NCBI RefSeq assembly: GCF_036046055.1
Contig: NZ_CP107939.1
Span: 5,394,001-5,458,000, forward strand
Length of the DNA stretch: 64,000 nt
Source of the DNA: Nocardia sp. NBC_00403
GTDB lineage: Bacteria; Actinomycetota; Actinomycetes; Mycobacteriales; Mycobacteriaceae
Direction: 5' to 3'
The translations under genes were made by a program, and so were the position numbers. Below the pieces are notes generated by a model that did no database searches, was not told the DNA's origin, and was given only the letters and a program-made list of their open reading frames with translations. Below, piece after piece: positions 34,296-43,449 of the stretch (position 1 is its first letter; every line of letters begins with the position of its first letter).

Positions 34296-35279
34296 CTACC
34301 CGTGCCGCTGTTCGCGCACCTCACGCGGGGTCTTGCCGAACTGACGTCGAAAGGCCTCGGCGAACCGGCGAGAGTCAGAGTAGCCCGCCGCAGCGGCAAT
34401 CTTTTTTATGGGGAAGTCCTTGGGATCACCCAGTCGGTCATGCGCGCGGTCCAGGCGGATCTTGCGCAGCAGCTCACCCGGCGTGATGTCCTCCGTGTGT
34501 TTCAGAGCGTTGTGCAGCGTCCGCGGGGAGACCCCGCACATCTGAGCGACCGCATTCGGCGTCAACCTGAGGTCGTCTACCAAGGTCTCCATTTTCGCCC
34601 GGGCTTTTGCAGCCACGTACGCATGCCCCTGCTGCGCGACGACTCCTGTTTCGCCGAGTACCCCATTGAGCAGGAAAAGCGTGCTCTGGTACGCGACGCT
34701 GAAAGCGTCCGAGGTCCACTTCCCATGGTTGGCGTGGAGCTGACCGATCTGGCTGACCAGCATCGGGACGAGGGGGTGACTTGTATCCAGCGCGAGCGGG
34801 GCGTCGTCAGCGAGGTCGTAATTGATCAAATGCCGTGGGACGGTCATGATCACCGCATCCACCGGTACGTACTGCCGCATCTCCACGTCCTCGAACCAGC
34901 GGATGAGCGCAGGCTCCCCAGGCCCGAAGATGTCGGCCTTGTCGCCCTGCCGGAGCTGGAACTCCCCGCCCACCAGCACCATCAGCCGAAAGCCGTCGTC
35001 ACCGTCAACCTTGGCATCTTCGGGGGTTCGACCGTAATGCACAGGCTTGGACCAGAAATGCACGATCTGTTGGTTGCCGACTGCCTGAGCGACAGTGCCC
35101 CAGCCGAATTCGCTTTTGGAGTCGTTGTCGCTGAATGCCAGGCGGAATTCCGCTGACTGCCGTCGCAGCAGGTAGTCGCGCCAGTGCTCTCTCCGATCCG
35201 AGTTCGTCTCGGAATCTGCTGGCGAGTCCTTTTCCCGCCAATAGTCCGGTTTCATTGGGGTTTGGTCCCTTTCATGCAC
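34296..35279 (-). CDS. AraC-family transcriptional regulator
   Basis: 327 aa from a GTG at 35279; an ATG at 35255 (MKPDYWREKDSPADSETNSD) is an alternative. The N-terminal AraC-binding-like cupin part (GFRLMVLVGGEFQLRQGD) is followed by a C-terminal two-HTH domain: TPNAVAQMCGVSPRTLHNAL and KKIAAAAGYSDSRRFAEAFRRQFGKTPREVR, the HTH_18 signature. Regulators of this form often control P450 and catabolic genes. It reads in the same direction as the two P450 genes, 515 bp upstream of them, and may control them. Confidence 0.9.
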   Translation of the reverse strand: MHERDQTPMKPDYWREKDSPADSETNSDRREHWRDYLLRRQSAEFRLAFSDNDSKSEFGWGTVAQAVGNQQIVHFWSKPVHYGRTPEDAKVDGDDGFRLMVLVGGEFQLRQGDKADIFGPGEPALIRWFEDVEMRQYVPVDAVIMTVPRHLINYDLADDAPLALDTSHPLVPMLVSQIGQLHANHGKWTSDAFSVAYQSTLFLLNGVLGETGVVAQQGHAYVAAKARAKMETLVDDLRLTPNAVAQMCGVSPRTLHNALKHTEDITPGELLRKIRLDRAHDRLGDPKDFPIKKIAAAAGYSDSRRFAEAFRRQFGKTPREVREQRHG

Positions 35280-35479
35280 GCCTCAAAGGAACTCAACCTA
35301 CCAAGATGCCCGCCACCATGCACCGCGTATATGCCCTGGTCTAGTGGCGTTTCACATTACAGAATGCTCGCTGGATGTCATGGTCGTCCCGCCGTTGTCA
35401 AGATCCCCGGATCGCCGCTGCGGTGCGGAAGCCGGTCGCTGCGGACCAAGGCCGCGCCATGGGCATTGTGGGAGTCTGG

Positions 35480-36008
35480 TCAGGTGGTGAGTGGTGGCAG
35501 ACGTACCGATCCGGCAACCAGTCTCGAGACGAGAGTGTCGTAGAGGCTATCGGCTCCTATCAGATTGGTCGTCAACTGCAATCGGTTGTACGGGTTCATC
35601 CTCCCCAGGGCGGTTCCGGTGCGCGGCGAGTGGCAGTACAGATATGCCAGTCGGCTGATGTAGTCGCCGAAGCGTTCGGGGTGGACGGCGGCGTCGTTAC
35701 GCGGCGTACGAATCCGAACCGCCACAGCGTGATCGATCTCCGCCTCGTACTCGGCGATCTCCGCGTGGGCGCGTCCAGGCCGCGATGATGTCGTCCGGGT
35801 CTGTGTGTGTTCCGGCGTCGCGGCTGTGGGCCACGACGAGACCGGCCGCGAAGCGGTGGATCGGGCCGGGGAAGTGCTTCTTGTCCCCGAAATGCTTGTA
35901 TTCGTCGAACGTCATGTGCACCGCAGTTCCGGTCGGAAGCTGGCCACACCAGAAGCGCTCGCGCCCCGCGGTCTTCGCTCGCCTCTCGAGGTCTGCTGCG
36001 AACGTCAC
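35480..36008 (-). pseudogene. hypothetical gene, frameshifted
   Basis: The GTG at 36008 has GGAAGGA upstream. The frame reads VTFAADLERRAKTAGRERFW, then GPIHRFAAGLVVAHSRDAGT and DPDDIIAAW; it then shifts frame near 35775 to AHAEIAEYEAEIDHAVAVRI, RFGDYISRLAYLYCHSPRTG and ends SLYDTLVSRLVAGSVRLPPL. The corrected product would be about 175 aa. No family is recognised. One small indel explains the break. Confidence 0.6.
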
Positions 36009-36461
36009 TCTAGTCCTTCCTCCCTGCACTGGATCAGGTGAAGGATGCGAGCCTAGCCCAGATCGTCCGTGCCGCTGAGGGCCTGGCGGCCGGTGGGCCG
36101 AGAACCGGAGGTGGGATCAGCGAGCGTTGCGCGCGATATCGCATGCGGCAGAGGACAACCGGAGTGGGAGCCGGTCGGGTTGCCGACGGGCGCGCAGGGT
36201 CATCTGGCAGCGCATCCGTCCGTGTCCACGCTGTGACTTCGCCTGCTAGGCAGGCGGTTTCGATGCGGACCCCCATTTGGTGCGAACCCCGCCGGGACTA
36301 CGTTCAGGTCGGTGTCTTTCGCATTCCCGTTGTAGTCCTGGCAGCAGGTACGGCATCGCGGATGTTGTTGACGCACAGGATGCTTGCTCAGCGCTCTGGC
36401 AAGATGATCTCCTCGGCTGTCAGGACGGTTCGCAGGGCACAGCTCGGCAAGGAGGGCGGAT
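36009..36461. other. gap upstream of cas12m
   Basis: No coding frame is convincing. No CRISPR-like repeats were found on this side. The end (AAGGAGGGCGGAT) forms the ribosome binding site of the next gene. Confidence 0.4.
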
Positions 36462-38289
36462 ATGGCGGGGCGGAAAGGTCTTCCAGTCATCGAATGCACG
36501 ATCGGAGTCCCCACCGGCCCTTCCGGGTGGACGATCCCCAACCAGGTGCACACCCAGTTGCGTCTTGCGCACGATCTGCGCGAGGATCTGGTCACCGCCC
36601 AACACGATTTCGATCGAGCCGTCGATGAGGTGTGGTCGACCTATCCTGCTGTGGCTCAGGTTGACCGGTTGCTTGCCGTCGCCGAGCGCGCCTTCGCCGA
36701 GACGCGCGAGCAGATCCGCGCCGAACGCGCCCGCCAGCGCGCCATACGCCTCACCGGTGGCTTGCCCGACCAGTTGGCCGCCCAACGGGCCGAGGTCGAA
36801 AGGCTCCGCCAGCGTCGGCGCGAACAGATCGACACCGTTTGGAAGGACGCCAAACCCCGCATCGACGACCTGACCAGCCAGGTGAATGCCCGGCGCAACC
36901 AGCTGTACGCGCACTACTGTCAGGACGGGGACCTGTACCACGCGACCTTCAACGCCATCGCCCGAAAACACGTGGTTGCGGTGAAACAGGTTGTCGCTCT
37001 ACGGCGCCAGGGACGATCCGCGGAACTGCGGCATCACCATTTCGACGGCACGGGCACCTTGGCGGTGGTTCTGCCGCGCAAGCCGGGGCAACCGCCGTGC
37101 ACCCCTGCTGTGGTGGCCGACCCCACCGGCAGGCTCCGCGACCGGTTGCAGCTCCCGTGGATCGACCCCGCGATCTGGGCGACGATGTCGCGCCGAGCAA
37201 CGTCATGCGGGGCGCGCCACCGCGCGGATGCGCTGCGGAAAGCGTGACGGCGTCGATCAATGGATAACCTTTCCGGTGCAGCTACACCGCATGCTGCCCG
37301 CCGATGTCGATATCGTCGACGCCGAACTCACCGTCACCCGCAGCGCCGATCAGTATCGGGCCCGTCTTACCCTCAGCGTCCGCGTCCTCTCCCGCCCGGC
37401 GCCGGTCACCGACGGCCCGACGATCGCCGTGCACATGGGATGGCGGCACACCGGACTCGGCACCCAGGTCGCCACCTGGCGGGCCACCGAACCGCTCGAG
37501 ATCCCGCGTAAGTGGAGCGCTATCCTGCACGCGGGCCCGGATCGGACGACCGGCATCATCGTTCTGCCCGAGACGACCACGCAGCGTCTCGATGACGCCG
37601 ACCGCATGCGCGCGGACCGCGATGGTGACTTCAACCGGGTGCGTGAACGTTTGGCCGCGTGGCTCACCGAGCGCGGGCCGCTGCCGAATCCCGCCGTCGG
37701 CGGGCAGGAGCTGACCGCCGACGAGGTGGGACGTTGGCGGTCCCGGGCCCCGCTGGCCGACGTCGCCCGCGCATGGACCGAGAAACCCCCGATCGGTGAG
37801 GACGCCACCGACATCGTCACCGCCGTGACCGTGTGGTGGCGCGCGGACCGGTTGGTGTGGCAGGAACAAGAGGATCTGCGGGGCCGAGCCCAGCGCCATC
37901 GCGACGACGTGTGGGCCAACATCGCCGCGGTACTGGCCGCCCAGTGCGGGCTAGTGGTCCTCGACGATGCCTCGATCGCCGACATCGCGCGCCGGGCGTC
38001 CGACCTGCCGCCGGAGGTCGCGACCATGGTCGCGCGCCGCCGCGTTCGCGCGTCACCCGGCCGGCTCCAGGCCGCGATCGCCGCGGCGTTCGCGCGTCGC
38101 GGTGTGCCGACCAAGGTTGTGCCGGCGGCCGAGCTGTCGCGCAAACACGAGGCGTGCGCGACGGTGAACCCTCCCGACAACCGGTACACGAAACGGCCTG
38201 TGCGATGCGATGGTTGCAAGAAAAGCTACGATCCGGACGAGTCCGCGACCGTGCTGATGCTGTCCGAGGCGCGGCAAGGGGCCGCGTGA
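36462..38289 (+). pseudogene. cas12m: Cas12m (type V-M CRISPR effector), frameshifted
   Basis: The ATG at 36462 has AAGGAGG upstream. Frame 1 (36462 to about 37190) reads WTIPNQVHTQLRLAHDLRED, WSTYPAVAQVDRLLA, a coiled-coil region, AHYCQDGDLYHATFNAIARK and LRHHHFDGTGTLAVVLPRK, which match my memory of Mycolicibacterium Cas12m closely. Frame 2 (37192-38289) continues RMRCGKRDGVDQWITFPVQ. It then shows RuvC-I PTIAVHMGWRHTG with His325 in place of the catalytic Asp, RuvC-II LVVLDDASIADIARRA (about D502), a Cys group (C566, CDGC 583-586) and RuvC-III KKSYDPDESATVLM. Adding one CG at ATGTCGCGCC (37185-37194) restores MSRAEQRHAGR and a protein of about 609 aa, close to the family length. Cas12m binds target DNA and silences without cutting. 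The CRISPR-like array lies 51 bp downstream; no cas1/cas2. Confidence 0.88.
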
Positions 38290-38340
38290 CCAACGAGACC
38301 GCACTCGCACGCCTGCTGATACTGCTAGAGTCGCGAATAT

Positions 38341-38431
38341 GCCTGCGTGGGGGCTTCAAACCTGCGACGACTGGTCCGCAGTGCTGATGCCGGACCGCAA
38401 ATTGCCCGTGTGGGGGCTAAAAACCCGCAAC
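38341..38431 (+). CRISPR. minimal CRISPR-like array, two repeats and one spacer
   Basis: Two 28-bp units, 38341-38368 and 38404-38431, share 22 of 28 positions around a GTGGGGGCT core and an AAAC(C)xGC end. They enclose a 35-nt spacer (38369-38403). The second copy is more divergent, as terminal repeats often are. The position directly after a type V effector gene and the 63-bp period support a CRISPR array read on the plus strand. With only two imperfect repeats chance cannot be fully excluded. A CCCCCGAGGGGG hairpin follows at about 38440-38451. Confidence 0.6.
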
Positions 38432-38547
38432 CAGCGGCTCCCCCGAGGGGGTCGCAGGCATCGATATCGCGAGTGCGCCGACGACAGCAGGTCCTCCCTT
38501 GGCGAACTTCTGCGCCACCTGCCGGACCAGCAGCCGGTGAAGAGCTG

Positions 38548-38772
38548 GTGATCACCGGACAAAATGCGTTGAGGCTGGCCGAAATTGCCCGCTATCGGCT
38601 CTCGACGCCGGGCAGTCCGCGCATCCTCGACCAGATCGCCGCCGACTTCGGTATCCACCCGATGACGTTGACGATTTGGCGGAATGCGTGTTCGTCCCGC
38701 ATACGCAGGGATCGCTCGGGCAAGACGATTCTGATGTTGCTAGTGCTGCTGTCCGTCCCGCGTAGCGGGTGA
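38548..38772 (+). pseudogene. IS3-type OrfA-like transposase fragment
   Basis: The frame from GTG 38548 reads VITGQNALRLAEIARYRLST, then LDQIAADFGIHPMTLTIWRN. QIAxDFGxHPMTLTxW is the helix-turn-helix of IS3-family OrfA proteins. The N-terminus and the rest of the element are missing, and the reading frame decays after the helix-turn-helix. Confidence 0.55.
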
Positions 38773-38850
38773 TCGCTCCAGGCACCTGCACGGCGACTTC
38801 CGGTGTCCCACCCAGGATCTCAAGCATCGTCATGCCCGAGCGATCCCTGC
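38705..38850. repeat. 25-bp inverted repeat
   Basis: 38705-38729 (GCAGGGATCGCTCGGGCA...GACGAT) and the reverse complement of 38826-38850 agree at 24 of 25 positions, separated by 96 bp. In each arm a reading frame gives QGSLGxDD near a C-terminus, so these may be the inverted ends of two related gene remnants. Confidence 0.6.
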
Positions 38851-38966
38851 ACCCGCGACAACTGCTGCTCTTCAGCAGCCAACCGCCCAGACAGCTCCGC
38901 GATCTCACGACGCAACCTCTCGGCACGCTTGGCAGCCGCGGCCTCCCGCCCGGTTGAGTTCCTCGA
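38820..38966 (-). pseudogene. coiled-coil protein, C-terminal fragment
   Basis: The minus frame reads EAAAAKRAERLRREIAELSG then RLAAEEQQLSRVQGSLGHDD and stops. It is a clear heptad-type helix but has no start codon and is preceded by a stop, so only a fragment remains. Confidence 0.45.
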
Positions 38967-39404
38967 TCACGACACCAGCGCCGACCAACCCCCACCCTGA
39001 CGATGGGACCTCACACCATCACGACAGCCAAGCCCATCACCGCAGCTCAGCCTTGACGGCGACACGCTGTGCGCGCGATGCCCATCGGAGAAACTGTGCA
39101 AGATCACTAGCGCAAGCACTTTGTGGGAGAATATGTTTCGTGTCTCATCCGGCCCACAGCAACTTTGCGGCTCCAGCGGTGTCGCAGGTTGAAGTGATGG
39201 CAGGTCCGTTTGAGCTACGGACAGGCGATTCAGGTGTGGTGGTCGTCGGCGAACGCCCAGCAAGGGGCGGATTCGCCGAGTTTCACCAGCAGCACCGACA
39301 ATGCTTGATGGTGCTGCGCCACACAAACTTCCGCCGCCCTGGCAACCGCGAGGTACATAGCTGCGGACAAGCTGGCGGAACACGACCGCCTGCGGCGCGA
39401 CTTC
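38967..39404. other. gap, no gene seen
   Basis: Mixed frames with little protein character. Confidence 0.3.
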
Positions 39405-39596
39405 ATGCCCGTCGGAGCCACCAGCACCGACCCTCGCAGCCCGGACGACAACGACGGCGCCGGCGATACCCGCATTTTCGTCTTCACCGCACCTGGCAAA
39501 GACGCCTCCGTAATCCCTCGCCATGCTCACGCAGGACCGACCGTGGGATCCCGCACGGTCGGCCGACCAGTTGCCGGCGGCTTCTGCACGCCGTAA
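39405..39596 (+). other. possible gene fragment
   Basis: The plus frame around 39380-39596 reads DKLAEHDRLRRDFMPVGATS then DDNDGAGDTRIFVFTAPGKD and stops. Possibly the end of a lost gene; not identified. Confidence 0.25.
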
Positions 39597-39617
39597 AAGC
39601 GCGGTCACATCCGCTGG

Positions 39618-39649
39618 CCCGTGAGCACCGAAAATTCGGTGCTCACGGG
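39618..39649 (+). terminator. 15-bp perfect stem hairpin
   Basis: CCCGTGAGCACCGAA pairs with TTCGGTGCTCACGGG with a 2-nt gap (likely a 4-nt loop). It lies between decayed DNA and the acyl-CoA-oxidase-like gene. Probably a bidirectional terminator. Confidence 0.6.
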
Positions 39650-39716
39650 CCGTGTTATGCCAAGTGGCGCATGACAAGTCGCTTGGGTTCGGCAACGAGT
39701 GGAAGGCGAAGTAGTT

Positions 39717-41534
39717 ATGGTTTCGCACGAGAATGCAAACAATCTCGCGGAAATGTTGTTCGGCGATCGACGCGTCGAAGCCCAGCAGTACAACAAGATG
39801 TTCGGTACGGCAGCGTTCGACGAAGACTGGTGGACTGTCACACAGAACCCGGGAAAACGAGCGTACGAACGGTACCTGGGGTTACTCCCTCACCTGTCGG
39901 CCACCGAGACCGTGTCCGATCTGCGTGACCTGGTGACCCTGCATGAGCAGGCCACTGTCGTCGATCCACACCTTGGCGCTTTGCTTACGGTTCAGATCAA
40001 CCTCGTTCTGGGGACCTTGCTCGAGCAGCCCTCCCCCACCGTCGAGGTTGCCGAGGCTCTCACGGAGCTGTTGGCGGGCCGCGCTGTGGGCGCGTACGTG
40101 CTCACGGAGGTCGGTCACGGCTCTGATCTGAACAATCTGGAGACGACCGCGGTCTACGACCCAGCCGATGGTGGCGGGTACATCCTGAACACGCCGACCA
40201 AGACAGCGATCAAGCGCATGCCGACCACAGCGCCGCCGCCGCTGGAGGGCGTGGCACGGTTCGGCATCGTCTTCGCGCGGCTGATCGTGGACGGAGCCGA
40301 TCGCGGCGCCTACCCGTTCCTGGTGTGGATGGCCGATGCGGACGGGCAGATGCGGCCAGGGATCACCGTGCGTCTCCTACCCGTGAAGCCCGATCTGGGG
40401 ATGGACAATGCGCTGACCAGCTTCAACAATGTGCGCCTGTCACGCGGGTCCCAGTTGTCGCATACCGGGACTCGCATCGACGACGGCCAGCTGATCTCTC
40501 CGATACCCGCCGACAACCAGGTGTGGCGCGCCATCAGTCGAGTACGGGTGGGACGGCTGTGCATTTCGGCCATGGCTGCGGCCGTTTCCCGGGCCGCCTT
40601 GTCGATCGCTGTACGCCACGCTGCGCAACGAGACATCGCGAGCATGGCTGGCGGGCGCGTTCCGCTGTTCCATGTCCCGTCCCACTACGGTCCGCTGCTG
40701 GATACTGTGGCCGATACCTACGTCGCCACCACGGCGGTGGAAGTCGCCTTGGACGCTTTCGTTGACGCCACCGACAATCAGGCCGACGAGCAGGGACCAC
40801 AGCTCACCGACCTTGTGGCGCTGACGAAGCACTTCGCCACCACCACGGCACTGCGCGTGTGCAACGAGGTGCGCGACCGGCTCGGTGCCGAAGGTATGTT
40901 CGCCCACAACAAGATCCCGGTGTATCACGGTCTGCGTAACGCGGCGGCCACCGCCGAGGGCGACAGCTACGTCATCGCGCTTCTCGCCGCCTACCGGCGT
41001 CTATCCCTCCCAGACGAGTGGACACCTGGATGCTGGGACAATCTCGAACCCTGCGATATCGACACTCCCCGGAGCTGGGTGGATTGGCTTGGTGCTCGCA
41101 AGATCTACTTGCATCACAGAACGCTGGAGGCATACGCAAACGCCACCGGCGACCGGCAAGCACAGTGGGACAGTGTCTATGACCTGGCCCTGGCCGCGGC
41201 TGAGGCGCATATCGTGCACCAGGCGGCCCAGACCATGGCTGAGCGGGCCAGTCGGCTTCCCGCGGGCCCCCGAATGGTGGCAGAGAATCTGCTCACGCTC
41301 TTCGCCATCCGCCAGTGCAAGGAGCACGGCGCGGACATGGCTCCCGACGGTCCATCCCCCAAGCTACGACGATCGTTGCGGGACATGCGCAGGCAACTGC
41401 ATGACCTACTAGCCCCCCACCTGACCGAGCTGGTCGCGGCGTTCGAGCTCGACAGTGGATCCCTGCGCACGGCGTTCGACTCGGACAACTTCGTAGCGCA
41501 GTCTGCGAATGCGCTGAGCGCGGCCGCAGAGTAG
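39717..41534 (+). CDS. acyl-CoA oxidase/dehydrogenase-like flavoprotein 1
   Basis: 605 aa from the ATG at 39717 (MVSHENANNLAEMLFGDRRV), with GGAAGG upstream. The acyl-CoA oxidase pattern is clear: YVLTEVGHGSDLNNLETTAV, YILNTPTKTAIKRMP, FARLIVDGADRGAYPFLV, MDNALTSFNNVRL and RVGRLCISAMAAAVSRAALSIAVRHA. Later domains (LGAEGMFAHNKIPVYHGLRN) match the C-terminal ACOX fold. It probably uses FAD to desaturate an acyl thioester (CoA or carrier-protein bound). A second, distant paralogue lies at 45170. Both flank a P450, which suggests a small biosynthetic or catabolic cluster. Confidence 0.85.
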   Translation: MVSHENANNLAEMLFGDRRVEAQQYNKMFGTAAFDEDWWTVTQNPGKRAYERYLGLLPHLSATETVSDLRDLVTLHEQATVVDPHLGALLTVQINLVLGTLLEQPSPTVEVAEALTELLAGRAVGAYVLTEVGHGSDLNNLETTAVYDPADGGGYILNTPTKTAIKRMPTTAPPPLEGVARFGIVFARLIVDGADRGAYPFLVWMADADGQMRPGITVRLLPVKPDLGMDNALTSFNNVRLSRGSQLSHTGTRIDDGQLISPIPADNQVWRAISRVRVGRLCISAMAAAVSRAALSIAVRHAAQRDIASMAGGRVPLFHVPSHYGPLLDTVADTYVATTAVEVALDAFVDATDNQADEQGPQLTDLVALTKHFATTTALRVCNEVRDRLGAEGMFAHNKIPVYHGLRNAAATAEGDSYVIALLAAYRRLSLPDEWTPGCWDNLEPCDIDTPRSWVDWLGARKIYLHHRTLEAYANATGDRQAQWDSVYDLALAAAEAHIVHQAAQTMAERASRLPAGPRMVAENLLTLFAIRQCKEHGADMAPDGPSPKLRRSLRDMRRQLHDLLAPHLTELVAAFELDSGSLRTAFDSDNFVAQSANALSAAAE

Positions 41535-41776
41535 ACGAGCACCGTCGAGCTGGGTGCTCGCTCCCGTAGGTGTGACCCGGGCGGCGGCCGGCGAGCCGAC
41601 TAGTTGGCCTCCGATGAGTGAAGGGGGCCAACAACCGGCGGCCGTGGCCATTCGCGGGTTCACGAGTGGCCGAGATCGTTGACAACGAACTCGAGACCAG
41701 GGCGGCCGGGCACCGGCGTCGACGTGACACGACCTCGGGATGTGGGATCGGCATCCCGAGGTCGTCGGCGGTCTCG

Positions 41777-43078
41777 TCAAAATGTGTTCCGCGACGGCGA
41801 AAAGACAACGGGCAGCTCGACCAAGGACCGATGGAAAGGCCCTGGACGCCATTTCAGGGGCTTGGCGACCCGGACGTCGGGCACGTGGTCGAGCAGCTGA
41901 TCAATGGCGCAATGCGCGACCTGGAACGCAACGGTATTCGCCGGGCAGACGTGCGGCCCGGTGCCCCACGCGATATGTGACCGATTGGCGGTAACGTTAA
42001 GATCCCCCACGACCGCGGGGTCGTTGTTGCAGGCCGCCAGGCTGGTGACCACGGGCTGGTTGGCGGGCAACCACACATCATCGACCAGAATCGGCTGGCG
42101 CGGGTAGGTGATCAAGAAGTTCGCCAGCGGTGAGTCGCCGAACAGCTTCTCGTTCAACGCATCAGCCGTTGTCAGCGCTGCATGCCCGAAAAACCGGTCG
42201 TCAGTGAGCATCAGAAGGAGCGTGTTGGCGATCAGATTGGTCAACGGCTCGATCCCTGCACCATAGTCGGTAACCAGTTGGTGGACGAGCTCTTCGCCGT
42301 TCAGCTTGGCCGAATGGTTCAGTAGCCGGGTGGTCACGTCGTTGCCAGGAGCGACGCGCTTGAGCGCAACCAGTTCGGCCAGTGCACCAGCGAACATCGC
42401 GCTGCCCTCCCCGGCGTCGGTGGCCTCGAACATCTGGGCCATACCCTTTGCGACCCGCTCGCCGATATCGGGCGTGCACCCGACCATGGCGTTGAGATAG
42501 GCGAAAGTGACCGGAAAAGCGTACTGGCTGATCAGATCGGCCTGCCCGTCGAGGCAGAAGGTGTTGATCTGCGGGATCGCGATCTGCTCGATCTGCTTGG
42601 GGAGGTGGGTCAGGTCGATACCGTCAATGCTGTCTACGTTTGCCTTCCGGTAACGCGCATGCTCAGGCGGGCCGCTGCGCAGAGCGTTCGGGCGGTGCTC
42701 CAGCATTGGCAGCACCGGGCAATCGAGGGGGATGTTCTTCTGCCAGGCGCGCGGATCAGCCGGAAAACGCTCGGGATCGTTGTTGATCCGAATCGCGGTG
42801 CTGTAACCGATCACCAGCGTGGCTGGAATACCAGGCGACAGCTCCACCGGCACCAGCGAACCGTATTTCTTACGCCACTCGTCGTAGGCCCCATGTGGGT
42901 CGTCGGCGAACTCCTCCGTGTACAGCGGAATCGGAACCCGATCAGGGTCGGCAATAGTTGGCGACGATGCCTCGAACCAGCCGGCGGGGGATGCGGGTGG
43001 GGGTTCATGTGGTGTTGTAATGACTGACTCCAGGTATGGAACACGAATACGACGACTTGCTGAGTGATCTCGGGGCAT
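41777..43078 (-). CDS. noncanonical P450 lacking ExxR (CYP157-like)
   Basis: About 433 aa if started at the ATG at 43078; the paralogue suggests a shorter N-terminus near TTPHEPPPASPAGWFEASSP, where GGAG precedes an ATT codon, so the start is uncertain. The I-helix region is weak (TDYGAGIEPLTNLIAN). The K-helix reads DALNEKLFGDSPLANF, with no ExxR arginine. The heme loop is IAWGTGPHVCPANTVAFQ with the Cys ligand. It is a close paralogue of the frameshifted P450 at 32537-33780. CYP157-type enzymes keep the Cys but not ExxR. It is transcribed away from the 367-aa gene and towards the flavoprotein 1 gene. Confidence 0.88.
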   Translation of the reverse strand: MPRDHSASRRIRVPYLESVITTPHEPPPASPAGWFEASSPTIADPDRVPIPLYTEEFADDPHGAYDEWRKKYGSLVPVELSPGIPATLVIGYSTAIRINNDPERFPADPRAWQKNIPLDCPVLPMLEHRPNALRSGPPEHARYRKANVDSIDGIDLTHLPKQIEQIAIPQINTFCLDGQADLISQYAFPVTFAYLNAMVGCTPDIGERVAKGMAQMFEATDAGEGSAMFAGALAELVALKRVAPGNDVTTRLLNHSAKLNGEELVHQLVTDYGAGIEPLTNLIANTLLLMLTDDRFFGHAALTTADALNEKLFGDSPLANFLITYPRQPILVDDVWLPANQPVVTSLAACNNDPAVVGDLNVTANRSHIAWGTGPHVCPANTVAFQVAHCAIDQLLDHVPDVRVAKPLKWRPGPFHRSLVELPVVFSPSRNTF

Positions 43079-43449
43079 GTGTCTACGGTGGCCCTGAGCG
43101 TGCAACTGAATGGAATCTGCTGTCGGTCATGCAACGGCGATCAGTACCGCCCTTGACCGCGTGCTCAATTCCCGCTCTCGTGCGTTGCCAGGGCAGCGCG
43201 ATCATCGCCACCGACCGACACCTCACGCCGAGATGTTCGCGCACAACAGGCTCCACGTCGGCAGATCATACTCACTGCCTGTTTCCCTTGCGGGCCAAGC
43301 AGTTTGCGGACCAATCGGTCTGCTGCACTGTCGGTCAGATGCCCCGGCACGGATCCGCCCGCGTCGACCTAAAGTGCTGCTCGCGCCCTTAAAGCCACTG
43401 CTGCACTGGGGGATTCGAGCGGCTGTCGGGCCACTGCTGGGCTAGTCCC
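43079..43449. other. divergent intergenic region
   Basis: Between the P450 and the 367-aa gene. A plus-strand frame ending LKPLLHWGIRAAVGPLLG at 43445 is somewhat protein-like and may be a lost N-terminus of the next gene. No clear operator. Confidence 0.3.

Noticed and set aside
32910..35156. 748-aa plus-strand frame across the P450-AraC region
   Set aside because: Antisense to P450 and AraC genes with clear motifs; no start signal.
36462..38289. Alternative reading as an IS605 TnpB or IS200 accessory gene
   Set aside because: Too long (about 609 aa), and the N-terminal and central blocks match Cas12m; RuvC-I lacks the Asp that TnpB needs; no IS605 ends seen.
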